A stretch of 64,000 nt of DNA from Hymenobacter terrestris. Lineage in GTDB: Bacteria > Bacteroidota > Bacteroidia > Cytophagales > Hymenobacteraceae. Of this stretch, positions 25,925 through 34,443 are shown one piece after another. Position numbers and translations under genes: made by a program. The notes below the pieces were generated by a model. That model ran no database searches. It saw nothing but the letters and a program-made list of their open reading frames with translations, and had not been told where the DNA came from. Each line of letters opens with the position of its first letter. Position 1 is the first letter of the stretch. Location: positions 1 through 64,000 of the forward strand of contig NZ_JABKAV010000003.1 in the NCBI RefSeq assembly GCF_013377905.1, in the 5' to 3' direction.

Positions 25925-26119
25925 TCAGCTTGCCGCATTAAACGCAATAACCCCCAGGCTAATAAGCAGGGCAAGAGCAATAGCGCCTAATATGCCTGCC
26001 GTGATGTAATTGGCGCGCTTCTCAGACTTTTTCTCCTTTTCCAGACGGGTGTAGCTGCTAGTGCGTCGCCGCCGCCGGCTGGAGGAAGACGAATCGGGAG
26101 CAAGAGTAGCAGTAGACAT
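25925..26119 (-). CDS. small single-helix membrane protein
   Basis: A 64-residue protein. It has a Ser/Arg-rich N-terminus (SSSSSRRRRRTSS, about 10-22), a charged segment LEKEKKSEKRAN, and one C-terminal membrane helix at about 40-61 (TAGILGAIALALLISLGVIAF). Basic residues before the helix predict an N-in topology. Compact and with clear hydrophobic design, it is likely real, but I do not recognise a family. Downstream is the shared hairpin at 25869-25900. Confidence 0.6.
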   Translation of the reverse strand: MSTATLAPDSSSSSRRRRRTSSYTRLEKEKKSEKRANYITAGILGAIALALLISLGVIAFNAAS

Positions 26120-26334
26120 GCGTGGGAATTTAGGTTGGAACTCAGATCAGGACGAAGCGGAATATAGGTTTTTATCTGATTATAATGCAAAGCTGGCCAC
26201 CAAATGATCTGCCGGTCAATCAGCAGCAGCGGGTCCTAACTTACGTGATGCACTACACTAACGGATTCTCCGGCACGGCGACAGACATAGCACGTACCGG
26301 CGCAATGTCCTATTATGCCATTGCATGCATCGGC

Positions 26335-26811
26335 TCAAGGGCCAAGTGGTACCAGCGGCATACCGGTCCGGACGCCATTCACGTAAAACTCCGCCGGTAG
26401 TGGGTGGCCCGCTTTATCGTAGCAGCGCCACTCACCAAACCAGAAAAACCGTTCAGTGGTGGCCGTAGACACGTACCGGGCCTTACCTCGCTTGGCTATC
26501 TGCCCATTGGAATGGTACACGGTTAGCGTAATAAGGCCAGCGGGGCGACGATGGAAACGCTCGGTACGTTCGGGCAAACCACTAGGGCTAAAGTAGCGCC
26601 AACTCCCCACCTCGCGGCCATGCCGGTAGCGGCCCTTATTGAGTAGGTGCTGCTGTTGCGCATCAAGGTAGACGCGCCAGGGACCATGCCGCAGTTCCTG
26701 CTGGTTGAAACGGTTGCGTGACCAGAAGCCAACAGGTGCTCGGGCGCAATTGCTGAGTACAAATAAGCTCACACTCAGCAGCGGCCAGCACAGCAAGGAA
26801 GTAAGGCGCAT
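26335..26811 (-). CDS. lipoprotein with MORN/YwqK-type repeats
   Basis: A 158-residue lipoprotein: the signal peptide ends VLSNC with Cys22. The mature part carries degenerate MORN_2 (YwqK-like) repeats: HGPWRVYLDAQ, LNKGRYRHGREVGSWRYFSPSG, then YHSNGQIAKRGKARYV and GEWRCYDKAGHPL. Such repeats are often labelled 'toxin-antitoxin YwqK antitoxin', a label that does not show function. It begins 35 bases after the GH3-family gene on the same strand, so the two probably form an operon. Confidence 0.72.
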   Translation of the reverse strand: MRLTSLLCWPLLSVSLFVLSNCARAPVGFWSRNRFNQQELRHGPWRVYLDAQQQHLLNKGRYRHGREVGSWRYFSPSGLPERTERFHRRPAGLITLTVYHSNGQIAKRGKARYVSTATTERFFWFGEWRCYDKAGHPLPAEFYVNGVRTGMPLVPLGP

Positions 26812-26845
26812 AGCAGAAGGGAAATAGTCCTGCCGATAGTTACAA

Positions 26846-28372
26846 CTAATTATTTAGTTGTAACAGAATTTCGTCGAGTAACTCTCGCGAATTACTAAGG
26901 CGGGGCACTTTGTGCTGCCCCCCAAGCTTGCCCCTACTAGCCAGCCAGCGCCCAAACGTACCAACCGGAGCCACCGTGAGCGTAGGCGGCATAAGAGCTA
27001 GGTCGCGGTGACGCTTAGCGTCGTAGTCGGAGTTGAGCTGGCGCAATGTGTCGTCGAGCACCTGCGTAAAGCGGGCCGGGTCAGCGGGCGGGCGGGTGAA
27101 TTCGACGAGCCACTGGTGGCTGCCGCGCGAGCTGCCGGGGCCCTCGGCGAAGTAAATGGGCGCGGCCGTATAGTCGCCAACGGTGGTATTGGTGGCCCGG
27201 CAGGCGGCGGCTAGGGCAGCATCGGCGTGTTCAATTACGACCTCTTCACCGAAGGCATTGAGGAAGTGCTTGGTACGCCCGCAGATGCGGATGCGGTAGG
27301 GCGCCAGGCTGGTAAAGCGCACTGTGTCACCGATTTTGTAGCGCCACAGCCCGGCGTTGGTGCTGATGAGCAGGGCGTAGGTGCGGCTCAGCTCCACCTC
27401 ATCCAACCCGATGGCCTGGGGCTCGGCTTCATCCCACTGGCTCTGGGGCAGGAATTCGTAGTAGATGCCATGGTTGAGCAGTAGCAGCAGGTCTTCGGAG
27501 TCCGGCTCATCCTGTAGAGCCAGGTAGCCCTCGGAAGCGTTGTAGACTTCGAGATAGTGCATTTTGGGGCTCGGGATGAGCTGGCGAAACAGCTCCCGAT
27601 AAGGCCCGAAGGCCACCGCGCCGTGCAGGAACAGGCCCAGCCGGGGCCAGATGGCGTGCAAATCGTCGGTGCCAGCCAGCTCGCGCACACGGCGCAGCAG
27701 CACAATCATCCAGGTGGGTACGCCGGCCAGCACCCGCACATCGGCCTGCATCACGTGGCGGGCAACGCGCTCAATCTTCTCTTCCCACTCATCCAGTAAG
27801 GCTAGCTCCAGCGGCGGCGTCCGGATGAACTCGGCCCAGGCAGGCAGGTTTTGCATGATCACCGCCGACACGTCACCGGCCCGCGAATTGGGGGCCGTGG
27901 GGCGGAGCGGGTTGGGGCCGTGGGTGCCGCCGAGCGAGAGAGTTTTGCCGCCCAGAAAGTCGTACTCGGGGTAGTGCAGGGTGGCCAGGGCAGTCATGTC
28001 GCGGCCGGCGCGGTAGTGGCACTCGTGCAGCGACTCGCGGGTAACGGGGATGTACTTGCTGCGGGCATTGGTGGTGCCACTGCTCTTGGCAAACCACTGC
28101 ACCCGGCCAGGCCACAGCACATCGGCCTCGCCCAAAAGCACCCGCTCTAACTGCGGATACAGCTCTTCGTAGCTGCTCACGGGGACACGCTGCGCAAACT
28201 CGCGGGCCGAGGGCGCGTCTGCGTAGCCGTAGCGGCGGCCCCAGTCGGTGGCGCGGGCCGTATGCAACAGCTCGTGATGCAACTGCTGCTGCACCTCGTG
28301 GGGGTGGCGGCGAAAATGCTCGATGCTGGCCAGCCGGCGCTGCACGGCCCAGGTCAGTACGGTGCCAATCAT
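26846..28372 (-). CDS. GH3-family acyl-adenylate/amide synthetase
   Basis: A 508-residue member of the GH3 branch of the ANL superfamily. In plants it joins amino acids to auxin or jasmonate through an acyl-adenylate. Visible ANL/GH3 motifs: the phosphate-binding AKSSGTTNARSKYIPVT, the YNASEGYLALQDE motif, and the hinge region YRIRICGRTKHFLNAFGEE. Bacterial GH3 proteins are common in Bacteroidota; their substrates are not known to me. Nothing suggests hormone metabolism. It is followed by a lipoprotein gene; upstream (28425-28525) is an inverted repeat separating it from lptB. Confidence 0.9.
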   Translation of the reverse strand: MIGTVLTWAVQRRLASIEHFRRHPHEVQQQLHHELLHTARATDWGRRYGYADAPSAREFAQRVPVSSYEELYPQLERVLLGEADVLWPGRVQWFAKSSGTTNARSKYIPVTRESLHECHYRAGRDMTALATLHYPEYDFLGGKTLSLGGTHGPNPLRPTAPNSRAGDVSAVIMQNLPAWAEFIRTPPLELALLDEWEEKIERVARHVMQADVRVLAGVPTWMIVLLRRVRELAGTDDLHAIWPRLGLFLHGAVAFGPYRELFRQLIPSPKMHYLEVYNASEGYLALQDEPDSEDLLLLLNHGIYYEFLPQSQWDEAEPQAIGLDEVELSRTYALLISTNAGLWRYKIGDTVRFTSLAPYRIRICGRTKHFLNAFGEEVVIEHADAALAAACRATNTTVGDYTAAPIYFAEGPGSSRGSHQWLVEFTRPPADPARFTQVLDDTLRQLNSDYDAKRHRDLALMPPTLTVAPVGTFGRWLASRGKLGGQHKVPRLSNSRELLDEILLQLNN

Positions 28373-28424
28373 TTCTTAGGCTTAATAGATACCGCTTGGT
28401 TGATAGTTATCAGCAGCTCGTAAA

Positions 28425-28525
28425 GAACGTCATTCAGAGCGACGCGAAGAATATCGCGTGCTGATGTTGATTTACTACTCCAAATTCGACGCGCGAGATT
28501 CTTCGCTTCGCTCTGAATGACGTTC
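28425..28525. repeat. inverted repeat element (GAACGTCATTCAGAGC type)
   Basis: The left arm starts GAACGTCATTCAGAGCGACG and the right arm, on the minus strand, GAACGTCATTCAGAGCGAAG. Near-identity continues for about 34 bases (ending ATATCGCG versus ATCTCGCG) around a 30-base centre. It lies 7 bases after the lptB stop. Confidence 0.88.
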
Positions 28526-28531
28526 TGCTGA

Positions 28532-29263
28532 TCAAACTTTCCGCTTCAGTTCGAAATGCTTGCCCAGGTACACGCGGCGCACCATTTCGTCGGCGGCCAG
28601 CTCTTCGGCGGTGCCGGCTTTCAGCAGCTTGCCTTCGAAGAGCAGATAGGCGCGGTCGACGATGCTGAGCGTTTCGTTCACGTTGTGGTCGGTGATGAGG
28701 ATGCCGATATTCTTGTGCTTGAGTTTGGCCACGATGCCCTGAATTTCCTCCACCGCAATCGGGTCGACGCCGGCGAAAGGCTCATCGAGGAGCACGAATT
28801 TGGGGTCGACGGCCAGGGCGCGGGCAATTTCGGTTCGCCGCCGCTCGCCGCCGCTCAGCACCCGGCCCAGATTTTTGCGCACGTGGGTCAGGCTGAACTC
28901 GTTGAGCAGCTCCTCCACCTTATCGCGCTGGGCCTGCTTGGGCATATCTGTCATTTGCAGCACCGACAGCACGTTTTCCTCCACCGTAAGGTCGCGGAAA
29001 ACGGAGGGCTCCTGGGCCAGGTAGCCGATGCCAAGGCGGGCGCGCTGGTAAATGGGCAGCTTGGTGATGTCGCGGTCATCGAGAAACACCTTGCCTCCGT
29101 CGGGCTTCACCATGCCCACCGTCATGTAAAAGGAAGTGGTTTTGCCTGCCCCATTCGGTCCGAGCAGCCCCACAATCTCGCCCTGCTCGACGTGCAAAGA
29201 CATGTCGTTGACTACCGTGCGGGCCTTGTACTTCTTTACCAAGTGTTCAGCGCGGAGTATCAT
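28532..29263 (-). CDS. lptB: LPS export ABC transporter ATP-binding protein
   Basis: A 243-residue ATPase that powers the Lpt bridge carrying lipopolysaccharide from the inner to the outer membrane. Motifs: Walker [11 protein letters not shown]-loop [10 protein letters not shown], signature LSGGERRR, Walker [14 protein letters not shown], and the switch His in ITDHNV. The start is ATG at 29263 ([13 protein letters not shown]); nine extra residues up to 29290 lie outside the family. LptC is encoded 10 kb away at 39018, and LptF/G are not in the window. Confidence 0.96.
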   Translation of the reverse strand: MILRAEHLVKKYKARTVVNDMSLHVEQGEIVGLLGPNGAGKTTSFYMTVGMVKPDGGKVFLDDRDITKLPIYQRARLGIGYLAQEPSVFRDLTVEENVLSVLQMTDMPKQAQRDKVEELLNEFSLTHVRKNLGRVLSGGERRRTEIARALAVDPKFVLLDEPFAGVDPIAVEEIQGIVAKLKHKNIGILITDHNVNETLSIVDRAYLLFEGKLLKAGTAEELAADEMVRRVYLGKHFELKRKV

Positions 29264-29290
29264 TGTAGTTGGAAATATTGGTAAATGCAC

Positions 29291-29408
29291 GTCATGCTGA
29301 GCGCAGCGGAGCGAAGTCGAAGCATCTCTACCGCAATGCTAACCAATTGCTTCTGCAACGAAGCGGTAGAGATGCTTCGACTATGCCTCCGGCTACGCTC
29401 AGCATGAC
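29291..29408. repeat. inverted repeat element (GTCATGCTGAGC type)
   Basis: The left end reads GTCATGCTGAGCGCAGCGGA and the right end, on the minus strand, GTCATGCTGAGCGTAGCCGG. Both continue into GTCGAAGCATCTCTACCGC. The arms are about 45 bases. It sits between the M61 peptidase stop (29438) and the lptB start. Confidence 0.88.
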
Positions 29409-29437
29409 ACCTTTTTAACTGGTTTAACGCCCATCCC

Positions 29438-31276
29438 CTACCCTTTCAGCAGCGCGTTCTGGAGCTGCTGCTGGGCTGGGGTAGCAGTTGGAACGGTTTC
29501 GACCAGGTTTTTCACCTCCACCTCGAACTCGCGGGGTACGGCCTCGCGCTCCTGCACCGGGCCTTTGCCCTGCCGGAACTTGAGGCGCACGGCGGCGGCC
29601 GTGGTGGGCTCTACTAAGGGGCGTAGCAGCTGCTCGGCGTTCTGCATATTCAGGGCCTTCCCATCCACGGCCACGATTACGTCGCCCTCAGCTAAGCCAA
29701 AGGCGTTCTGATCGGCCTGGGTTTGGGCGGCCCTGAACTGGTCGAGGCTCTGGTCGTAGGCAAAGCCGAGTTTGCCAAAGGCCTTGATGCGCGCCTGGCC
29801 CGTGGGCTGATAAGTCCAGCCCATCTTACCGAAGTACTCGGCCAGCGGCAACGGTTCGGCGCCCTGCACGTAGCGGCGGAAGAAGGTGCCGATTTCGGGG
29901 TTGGTGAGGGCTACGATTTCGGGGATGAGCGCATCATCCTCAAACGAGCGGGTGGGGCCGTACTTCTCGCGCAACGCCAGCAGCACATCGCGCAGGGTTT
30001 GGCGGCCCTGGCTTAGCTCGCGCAGCCGGATATCGAGTAGCAAACCCAGCAGCGCGCCCTTGTTATACACGTTTTCGTACATGTCCTTGTAGGGTGGCTC
30101 CAGAATCCGCTTGCTCATCTCAGTAAACGAAACCGGCGGGCCGTAGCTGTCGGCCTTATCGATTTTACCCTTCATGCGCGCCTGAAACTCGGCGGGCGAA
30201 ATCAGGCCGGCCTGCACCTGCACCTGCTGAGCCACATACTCGGTTACGCCCTCGTACAGCCACAGGTGCTGCGACATTTTGGGGCTCCGGAAGTCGAAGT
30301 CGCCGATTTCGCGCGAGTGGATGTTGAGCGGGGCCAGCATGTGCAGAAACTCGTGCGAGGCCACTTCCAGCACCATGCTTTGCAGGCGTTCCGGGTCGAG
30401 TATTTCGGGCAGAAAGTAGAGCGAGGAGTAGCTGTGCTCCATGGCCCCGTAACCGCCCTTCTCGCTGCTCAGCGGCGAATTCAGGCTGGGGAAGTAGAAT
30501 AGAAACTGGTAGCGCGGCACCGGCATCTTCCCGAAATACTTCGTCAATGCTTCCGACATGGGCCGCAGCATCCGGCTGATGTCGGCTGCCTTCACGGCGC
30601 CGGTTTCCGATAGCACGGCCACCGAAATGCGGGCCCCGCCAGTGCTGAAGCTAGCCGTATCGGGCCGGGCATAGAGCACTGGGCCGTCAGCCAGCGTCAC
30701 GTAGTCGGGGGCCGTAAGCACGTCGCGGGTGGCCGACTCGCGGCGCACGGGCAGCGCGGTAGCCCCGTACAGGTCGGCGGGCTTCTCAATGGTTACCTCG
30801 TAGGGCTGCAGCTTATAGCCTTCGAAGTAGCCGTAGAAACCGTAGTGGTTGAGCGTGAAGTTGCGGCCGGCGTCGATGTTGGTGCCGCCGGGCTGAAAGA
30901 TGAACTGTTCGTCCTGCTTGGCATCCCAGGTATCATCCACCAGGTATTCGAGGCGAGCCAGCTGCCGGGCGTTGCTGATGACGAACATATTGGGGCCGTC
31001 ATTTTTCACCTTGAGGGCCTTGCCGTTCTTATCGAAGGCCTTGAAGCTGGTGATAAAGCGGCCGTAGTCCTTTTTGGAGTACGAACCGGGCACCACCGCA
31101 GGCATCACATAAGTGGCCTGCTCCTCCTGCATAACGGGCGTCTGGACAACCACCTTCACCCGGTCGTTGACCACGCGGGCAAAATCGAGGTTGACGCGGT
31201 AGCCGGCGGGTTGCTGGGCCAGGGCCCCCACGGCCGCCGCCAAGTTCAGCCCGAGGGCCAACGAAAGAAATTTCAT
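29438..31276 (-). CDS. M61-family metallopeptidase with PDZ domain
   Basis: A 612-residue secreted peptidase. Its signal peptide ends near GALAQ (about 21). An N-terminal beta-sandwich precedes the zinc motif HEFLH (His308, Glu309, His312), followed by a long helical catalytic part and a PDZ domain near 500-580 (LAEGDVIVAVDGKALNM). The M61 family includes glycyl aminopeptidases. The start at 31276 (MKFLSLALGLNLA) restores a clean signal peptide; the frame open to 31315 adds 13 residues. A -7-like TACCTTCG (31315-31322, one mismatch) lies upstream. Likely periplasmic or surface-exposed. Confidence 0.9.
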   Translation of the reverse strand: MKFLSLALGLNLAAAVGALAQQPAGYRVNLDFARVVNDRVKVVVQTPVMQEEQATYVMPAVVPGSYSKKDYGRFITSFKAFDKNGKALKVKNDGPNMFVISNARQLARLEYLVDDTWDAKQDEQFIFQPGGTNIDAGRNFTLNHYGFYGYFEGYKLQPYEVTIEKPADLYGATALPVRRESATRDVLTAPDYVTLADGPVLYARPDTASFSTGGARISVAVLSETGAVKAADISRMLRPMSEALTKYFGKMPVPRYQFLFYFPSLNSPLSSEKGGYGAMEHSYSSLYFLPEILDPERLQSMVLEVASHEFLHMLAPLNIHSREIGDFDFRSPKMSQHLWLYEGVTEYVAQQVQVQAGLISPAEFQARMKGKIDKADSYGPPVSFTEMSKRILEPPYKDMYENVYNKGALLGLLLDIRLRELSQGRQTLRDVLLALREKYGPTRSFEDDALIPEIVALTNPEIGTFFRRYVQGAEPLPLAEYFGKMGWTYQPTGQARIKAFGKLGFAYDQSLDQFRAAQTQADQNAFGLAEGDVIVAVDGKALNMQNAEQLLRPLVEPTTAAAVRLKFRQGKGPVQEREAVPREFEVEVKNLVETVPTATPAQQQLQNALLKG

Positions 31277-31332
31277 GCAATACGTGCGAGTAGAATAGCA
31301 GGCTAACGCCCTCACGAAGGTACGTAGTGTAT

Positions 31333-31433
31333 GAACGTCATTCAGAGTGAAGCGCAGAATGACGCGGGCTGCTGTTGGTTCGTCATTTCAATGGCAGCGC
31401 GCGTCATTCTTCACTTCGCTCCGAATGACGTTC
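31333..31433. repeat. inverted repeat element (GAACGTCATTCAGAGT type)
   Basis: The left arm starts GAACGTCATTCAGAGTGAAG. The right arm on the minus strand starts GAACGTCATTCGGAGCGAAG. Arms are about 38 bases. Unlike the other copies it lies between divergent genes (M61 peptidase and DoxX), so it cannot be a terminator for either. Confidence 0.85.
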
Positions 31434-31487
31434 CTTTACACCCTGCTTAGCTTGCCACTTGAGGCTGAAAGATTGTAGCTCCAACAC

Positions 31488-31847
31488 ATGAATTTAAAAG
31501 AAACCGGCCGCCTGCTGCTGGCCCTATTCTTTCTCACGGCCGGGCTCATGCACTTTCTGCGGCCCGACGGGTTCTTGCGCATCGTGCCACCCTACCTGCC
31601 CAACCCGCTGCTACTGGTGCAGCTCAGCGGCGCCGCCGAAATAGCGGGGGCGCTGGGGTTGCTGGTGCCCGCTACCCGCCGCTGGGCCGCTTGGGGCCTC
31701 ATTGCGCTGCTGGTGGCCGTGTTTCCGGCCAACGTGTACATGCTGCAAAGCCACGGCGCCGGTATGGCCGTGCCCGAATGGGCCCTCTGGCTGCGCCTGC
31801 CACTGCAGCTGGTGCTGATAGCCTGGGTGTGGTGGGTACGGCGGTGA
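31488..31847 (+). CDS. DoxX-family membrane protein
   Basis: A 119-residue protein with four hydrophobic helices (about 6-24, 42-62, 68-85, 96-116) and the DoxX-like pattern LLALFFLTAGLMHFLRPDGFLRIVPPYLP. Related proteins take part in respiration-linked or redox membrane complexes; this one cannot be assigned further. Monocistronic. A 22-base palindrome at 31886-31907 follows. Confidence 0.85.
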   Translation: MNLKETGRLLLALFFLTAGLMHFLRPDGFLRIVPPYLPNPLLLVQLSGAAEIAGALGLLVPATRRWAAWGLIALLVAVFPANVYMLQSHGAGMAVPEWALWLRLPLQLVLIAWVWWVRR

Positions 31848-31885
31848 GATAAGGATAGTTAAGATATAGTGTTTTTTATCTATTT

Positions 31886-31907
31886 ATCAGCCAATGAATT
31901 GGCTGAT
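31886..31907. terminator. perfect palindrome after doxX-like gene, possible terminator
   Basis: ATCAGCCAATgaATTGGCTGAT folds into a 10-bp stem 39 bases after the stop. No T-run follows, so it could also be a protein-binding palindrome for the next gene at 32004. Confidence 0.35.
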
Positions 31908-32003
31908 TCTGCCTGCTATAAGCCGCTAGCATGGGCGGAAGCGGCGCTTTTTTTGTAGCGGCGCAGTTCACACTTATCCGCCGTCCTTTTTCTCCGTTTA
32001 TCT

Positions 32004-32513
32004 ATGATTTCCAAAACTTTACTCTTCGGCCTGCTCCTGCTAGGGTCGGTACAGGCCTCCGCGCAGGCTATCACCGATGCCGCCCGCGCCACCGCCGCCC
32101 GCGACTCGCTCATGCGGGCTGTGGAGAGTATTCATGCGCAATTGGTTCAAAAAACGGGCTTTGTGCTGAAAACGCCCAACCGCAAACGCCGCCATCTGGT
32201 GTCGGGCAACTATATAACCCCGCGGATAATAGACGCTGAAACCGGGCAGAAGCGTCAATTCGTCCTCTGGAAACATCGCACCATCTATCGGCGCAACGGG
32301 CGGATAGAGGAAAAATACACGGCCTACCAGCCGGGCGGACTGCTATTGCAGGAACGGCGGCTCAATGGCCAGATAATCTGGCTCGTGCTCTCTCCCCGAA
32401 GGTCCGACGCCGTCGCCAACCCGTTGCTGCGTTACGCCCGCTACATACGCGGGGGTTACCTGCTCTGGAACCAGCGGCAATACGTGCTGCCCACGGCGGT
32501 GGAGTTGAAATAG
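32004..32513 (+). CDS. secreted protein of unknown function
   Basis: A 169-residue protein with a signal peptide MISKTLLFGLLLLGSVQASA (cleavage near 20-21). The mature part is basic and Tyr/Arg-rich, with repeated strand-like segments: KHRTIYRRNGRIEEKYTAYQ, LLLQERRLNGQIIWLVLSPR, YIRGGYLLWNQRQYV. I do not recognise the family. It is convergent with recJ; a hairpin-rich spacer separates them. Confidence 0.6.
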   Translation: MISKTLLFGLLLLGSVQASAQAITDAARATAARDSLMRAVESIHAQLVQKTGFVLKTPNRKRRHLVSGNYITPRIIDAETGQKRQFVLWKHRTIYRRNGRIEEKYTAYQPGGLLLQERRLNGQIIWLVLSPRRSDAVANPLLRYARYIRGGYLLWNQRQYVLPTAVELK

Positions 32514-32516
32514 TAT

Positions 32517-32603
32517 AGTGGTGAAATGGGTCGTTAAGGTTCCAAGAGCCTATTAGCGCAAGTAGCGCAGTTAGGTCCCAATAACGTCAGTTCCCCATTT
32601 CAC
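32517..32603. repeat. imperfect inverted repeat between convergent genes
   Basis: Outer arms are GTGAAATGGG (32521-32530) and CCCATTTCAC (32594-32603). An inner pair CGTTA (32532-32536) / TAACG (32582-32586) and a small hairpin AGCGCaagtAGCGC-like core lie inside. It is not of the GTCAT family. It probably helps terminate both convergent transcripts. Confidence 0.55.
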
Positions 32604-32610
32604 AGTCGCA

Positions 32611-34347
32611 CTATTTCACCGCTTCCCACCGGATGTCCTTCAGCTTCAGCTGTAAGGACTTCACGCCCCGGTACTCGTTGATTTCGACGTTGTAGCAGAC
32701 GCTGAACGGCTCGCCTCCCCGGATACGTTCGAGGTGGTCGCCCATGCCAAAGCCGATGGCTTCGAGGCGGTGGCGGCCGCCGTCCTGGGTGAGGGCAATT
32801 TTGAGGTGCGAGTTGCCCACAATGCGCGCCGAGTCGGGGGCGGCGGTTACGTTTTCGGAGGCGAAAACCGGGTTGGCATTGCCAGGTCCGAAGGGCTCCA
32901 TCTGGCTCAACAGCTTGTAGAAAGAGGGCGTGATGTCGCTTAGTACAACGGTGCAGTCGATAGCGACGGGCGGAATAAGCTGCTCGGGCGTGATGCGACC
33001 GGCCACAATGCGCTCGAACTTCTGTTGGAAAGCGGCCACGTTTTCGAGGGGCAGCGTGAGGCCGGCGGCGTACATATGGCCTCCGAACTGGTCGAGGAGC
33101 TCGGCGCACTCCTCAATGGCCTGGTGCACATCGAAGCCCACTACCGAGCGGGCCGAGCCGGTGGCCTTACCGTTGCTTTCGGTGAGGATAACGGTAGGCC
33201 GGTAGTACTTATCAATGCAGCGCGAGGCCACAATGCCCACCACGCCCTTATGCCAGTCAGGCTTGAAGAGCACGGTGCTGCTGGCGGTTTGCAGCGTGGC
33301 GTCGTCCTCAATCATGGCCAGCGCCTCCTTCGTGATGCTGGTATCGACGCCGCGGCGTTCCTGGTTGGTTTTGTCGACGACGCCTGCCTTTTCTTTGGCC
33401 TGTTCGGCGCTGTCGGCCAGCAGCATGGCCACGGCGCGCTTGGCGTCGCCCATGCGGCCGGCGGCATTTATGCGGGGCGAAAAGCCGAATACCAGGCTGG
33501 TGATGTTCAGTTCGTTTTCGCGCAGGCCGGCCAGTTCGCGCAGCGCTTCGAAGCCGGGCCGCTGGGACCGGGCGCGGTCATTGAGCAAGCGTAAGCCGTG
33601 GAAGGCCAGCGTACGGTTCTCCCCGTAAATGGGCACGATGTCGGCGGCAATGGCCACAGCCACCAAGTCCAGCAGTTCGTAGAGGTCGTCTTCGGGCAGG
33701 CCCTGGTGCTCAGTAAAGGCCTGCATCAGCTTGAAGCCCACGCCGCAACCGCACAGCTCCTTGAACGGGTACTCGCAGTCGGCGCGCTTGGGGTCGAGCA
33801 CGGCCACGGCGGCCGGCAGCTCGGTGCCCGGCAAGTGGTGGTCGCAGATGATAAAGTCGACGCCCCGCTCGTTGGCGTAGGCCACCTTGTCCACCGATTT
33901 CACCCCGCAGTCGAGGGCAATGATGAGCTTAAACCCTTCGGCCTTAGCGTAATCAATGCCCGCCTCCGATACGCCATAGCCCTCCTTATAGCGGTCAGGA
34001 ATGTAGTACTCGATGCGCCCGGGGCCGAAGAAGCGACGCAGGTAGCTATACACCAGGGCCACCGAGGTCGTGCCGTCCACATCATAGTCGCCATACACCA
34101 GCACCCGCTCGCCGCTGTGCAGGGCCTGCACCAGCCGGGCCACGGCGCGGTCCATGTCGCGCATCAGCAGCGGGTCGTGCAACTGCTCCAGATCGGGGCG
34201 GAAGTAGCTCCGGGCCAGTTCGAAGGTACCAATTTCACGCTGGCATAGCAGCCGCACAATGGCCTCGTTCACGCGCAACGCTTGGGCTAGGTGCGCCACT
34301 TGCTCCACCTCGGGTGCCGGCTTGCGAATCCATCTTTTTTCTAGCAT
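32611..34347 (-). CDS. recJ: single-stranded-DNA-specific exonuclease RecJ
   Basis: A 578-residue DHH-family 5'-3' exonuclease for recombination and mismatch/base excision repair. The phosphoesterase core has VYGDYDVDGTTSVALVYSYL (motif I, about 80-100), IALDCGVKS, the DHHLPG motif and, after a linker, the DHHA1 region (GVVGIVASRCIDKYYRPTVIL, then GGHMYAAGLTL). The C-terminal OB-fold part is present, so the enzyme looks complete. Likely transcribed from the -7 element at 34391-34398. Confidence 0.95.
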   Translation of the reverse strand: MLEKRWIRKPAPEVEQVAHLAQALRVNEAIVRLLCQREIGTFELARSYFRPDLEQLHDPLLMRDMDRAVARLVQALHSGERVLVYGDYDVDGTTSVALVYSYLRRFFGPGRIEYYIPDRYKEGYGVSEAGIDYAKAEGFKLIIALDCGVKSVDKVAYANERGVDFIICDHHLPGTELPAAVAVLDPKRADCEYPFKELCGCGVGFKLMQAFTEHQGLPEDDLYELLDLVAVAIAADIVPIYGENRTLAFHGLRLLNDRARSQRPGFEALRELAGLRENELNITSLVFGFSPRINAAGRMGDAKRAVAMLLADSAEQAKEKAGVVDKTNQERRGVDTSITKEALAMIEDDATLQTASSTVLFKPDWHKGVVGIVASRCIDKYYRPTVILTESNGKATGSARSVVGFDVHQAIEECAELLDQFGGHMYAAGLTLPLENVAAFQQKFERIVAGRITPEQLIPPVAIDCTVVLSDITPSFYKLLSQMEPFGPGNANPVFASENVTAAPDSARIVGNSHLKIALTQDGGRHRLEAIGFGMGDHLERIRGGEPFSVCYNVEINEYRGVKSLQLKLKDIRWEAVK

Positions 34348-34390
34348 TTCTCGGGCAGGTATCGGACCAGTCTTGGAATGAGGCCGTTTT

Positions 34391-34398
34391 CAAAAGTA
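34391..34398 (-). promoter_or_regulatory. -7 element for recJ
   Basis: The minus strand reads TACTTTTG, matching TAnnTTTG. It predicts a leader of about 37 bases before the recJ ATG at 34347. Confidence 0.55.
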
Positions 34399-34443
34399 CC
34401 CAAACGACCACAGAATAGCACGGATTCCGGCGGACAGCTTGTC

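Noticed and set aside
26335..26811. A toxin-antitoxin system, from the usual 'YwqK antitoxin' label
   Set aside because: There is no partner toxin, and the protein is a secreted lipoprotein with MORN-like repeats. The label is a database habit.
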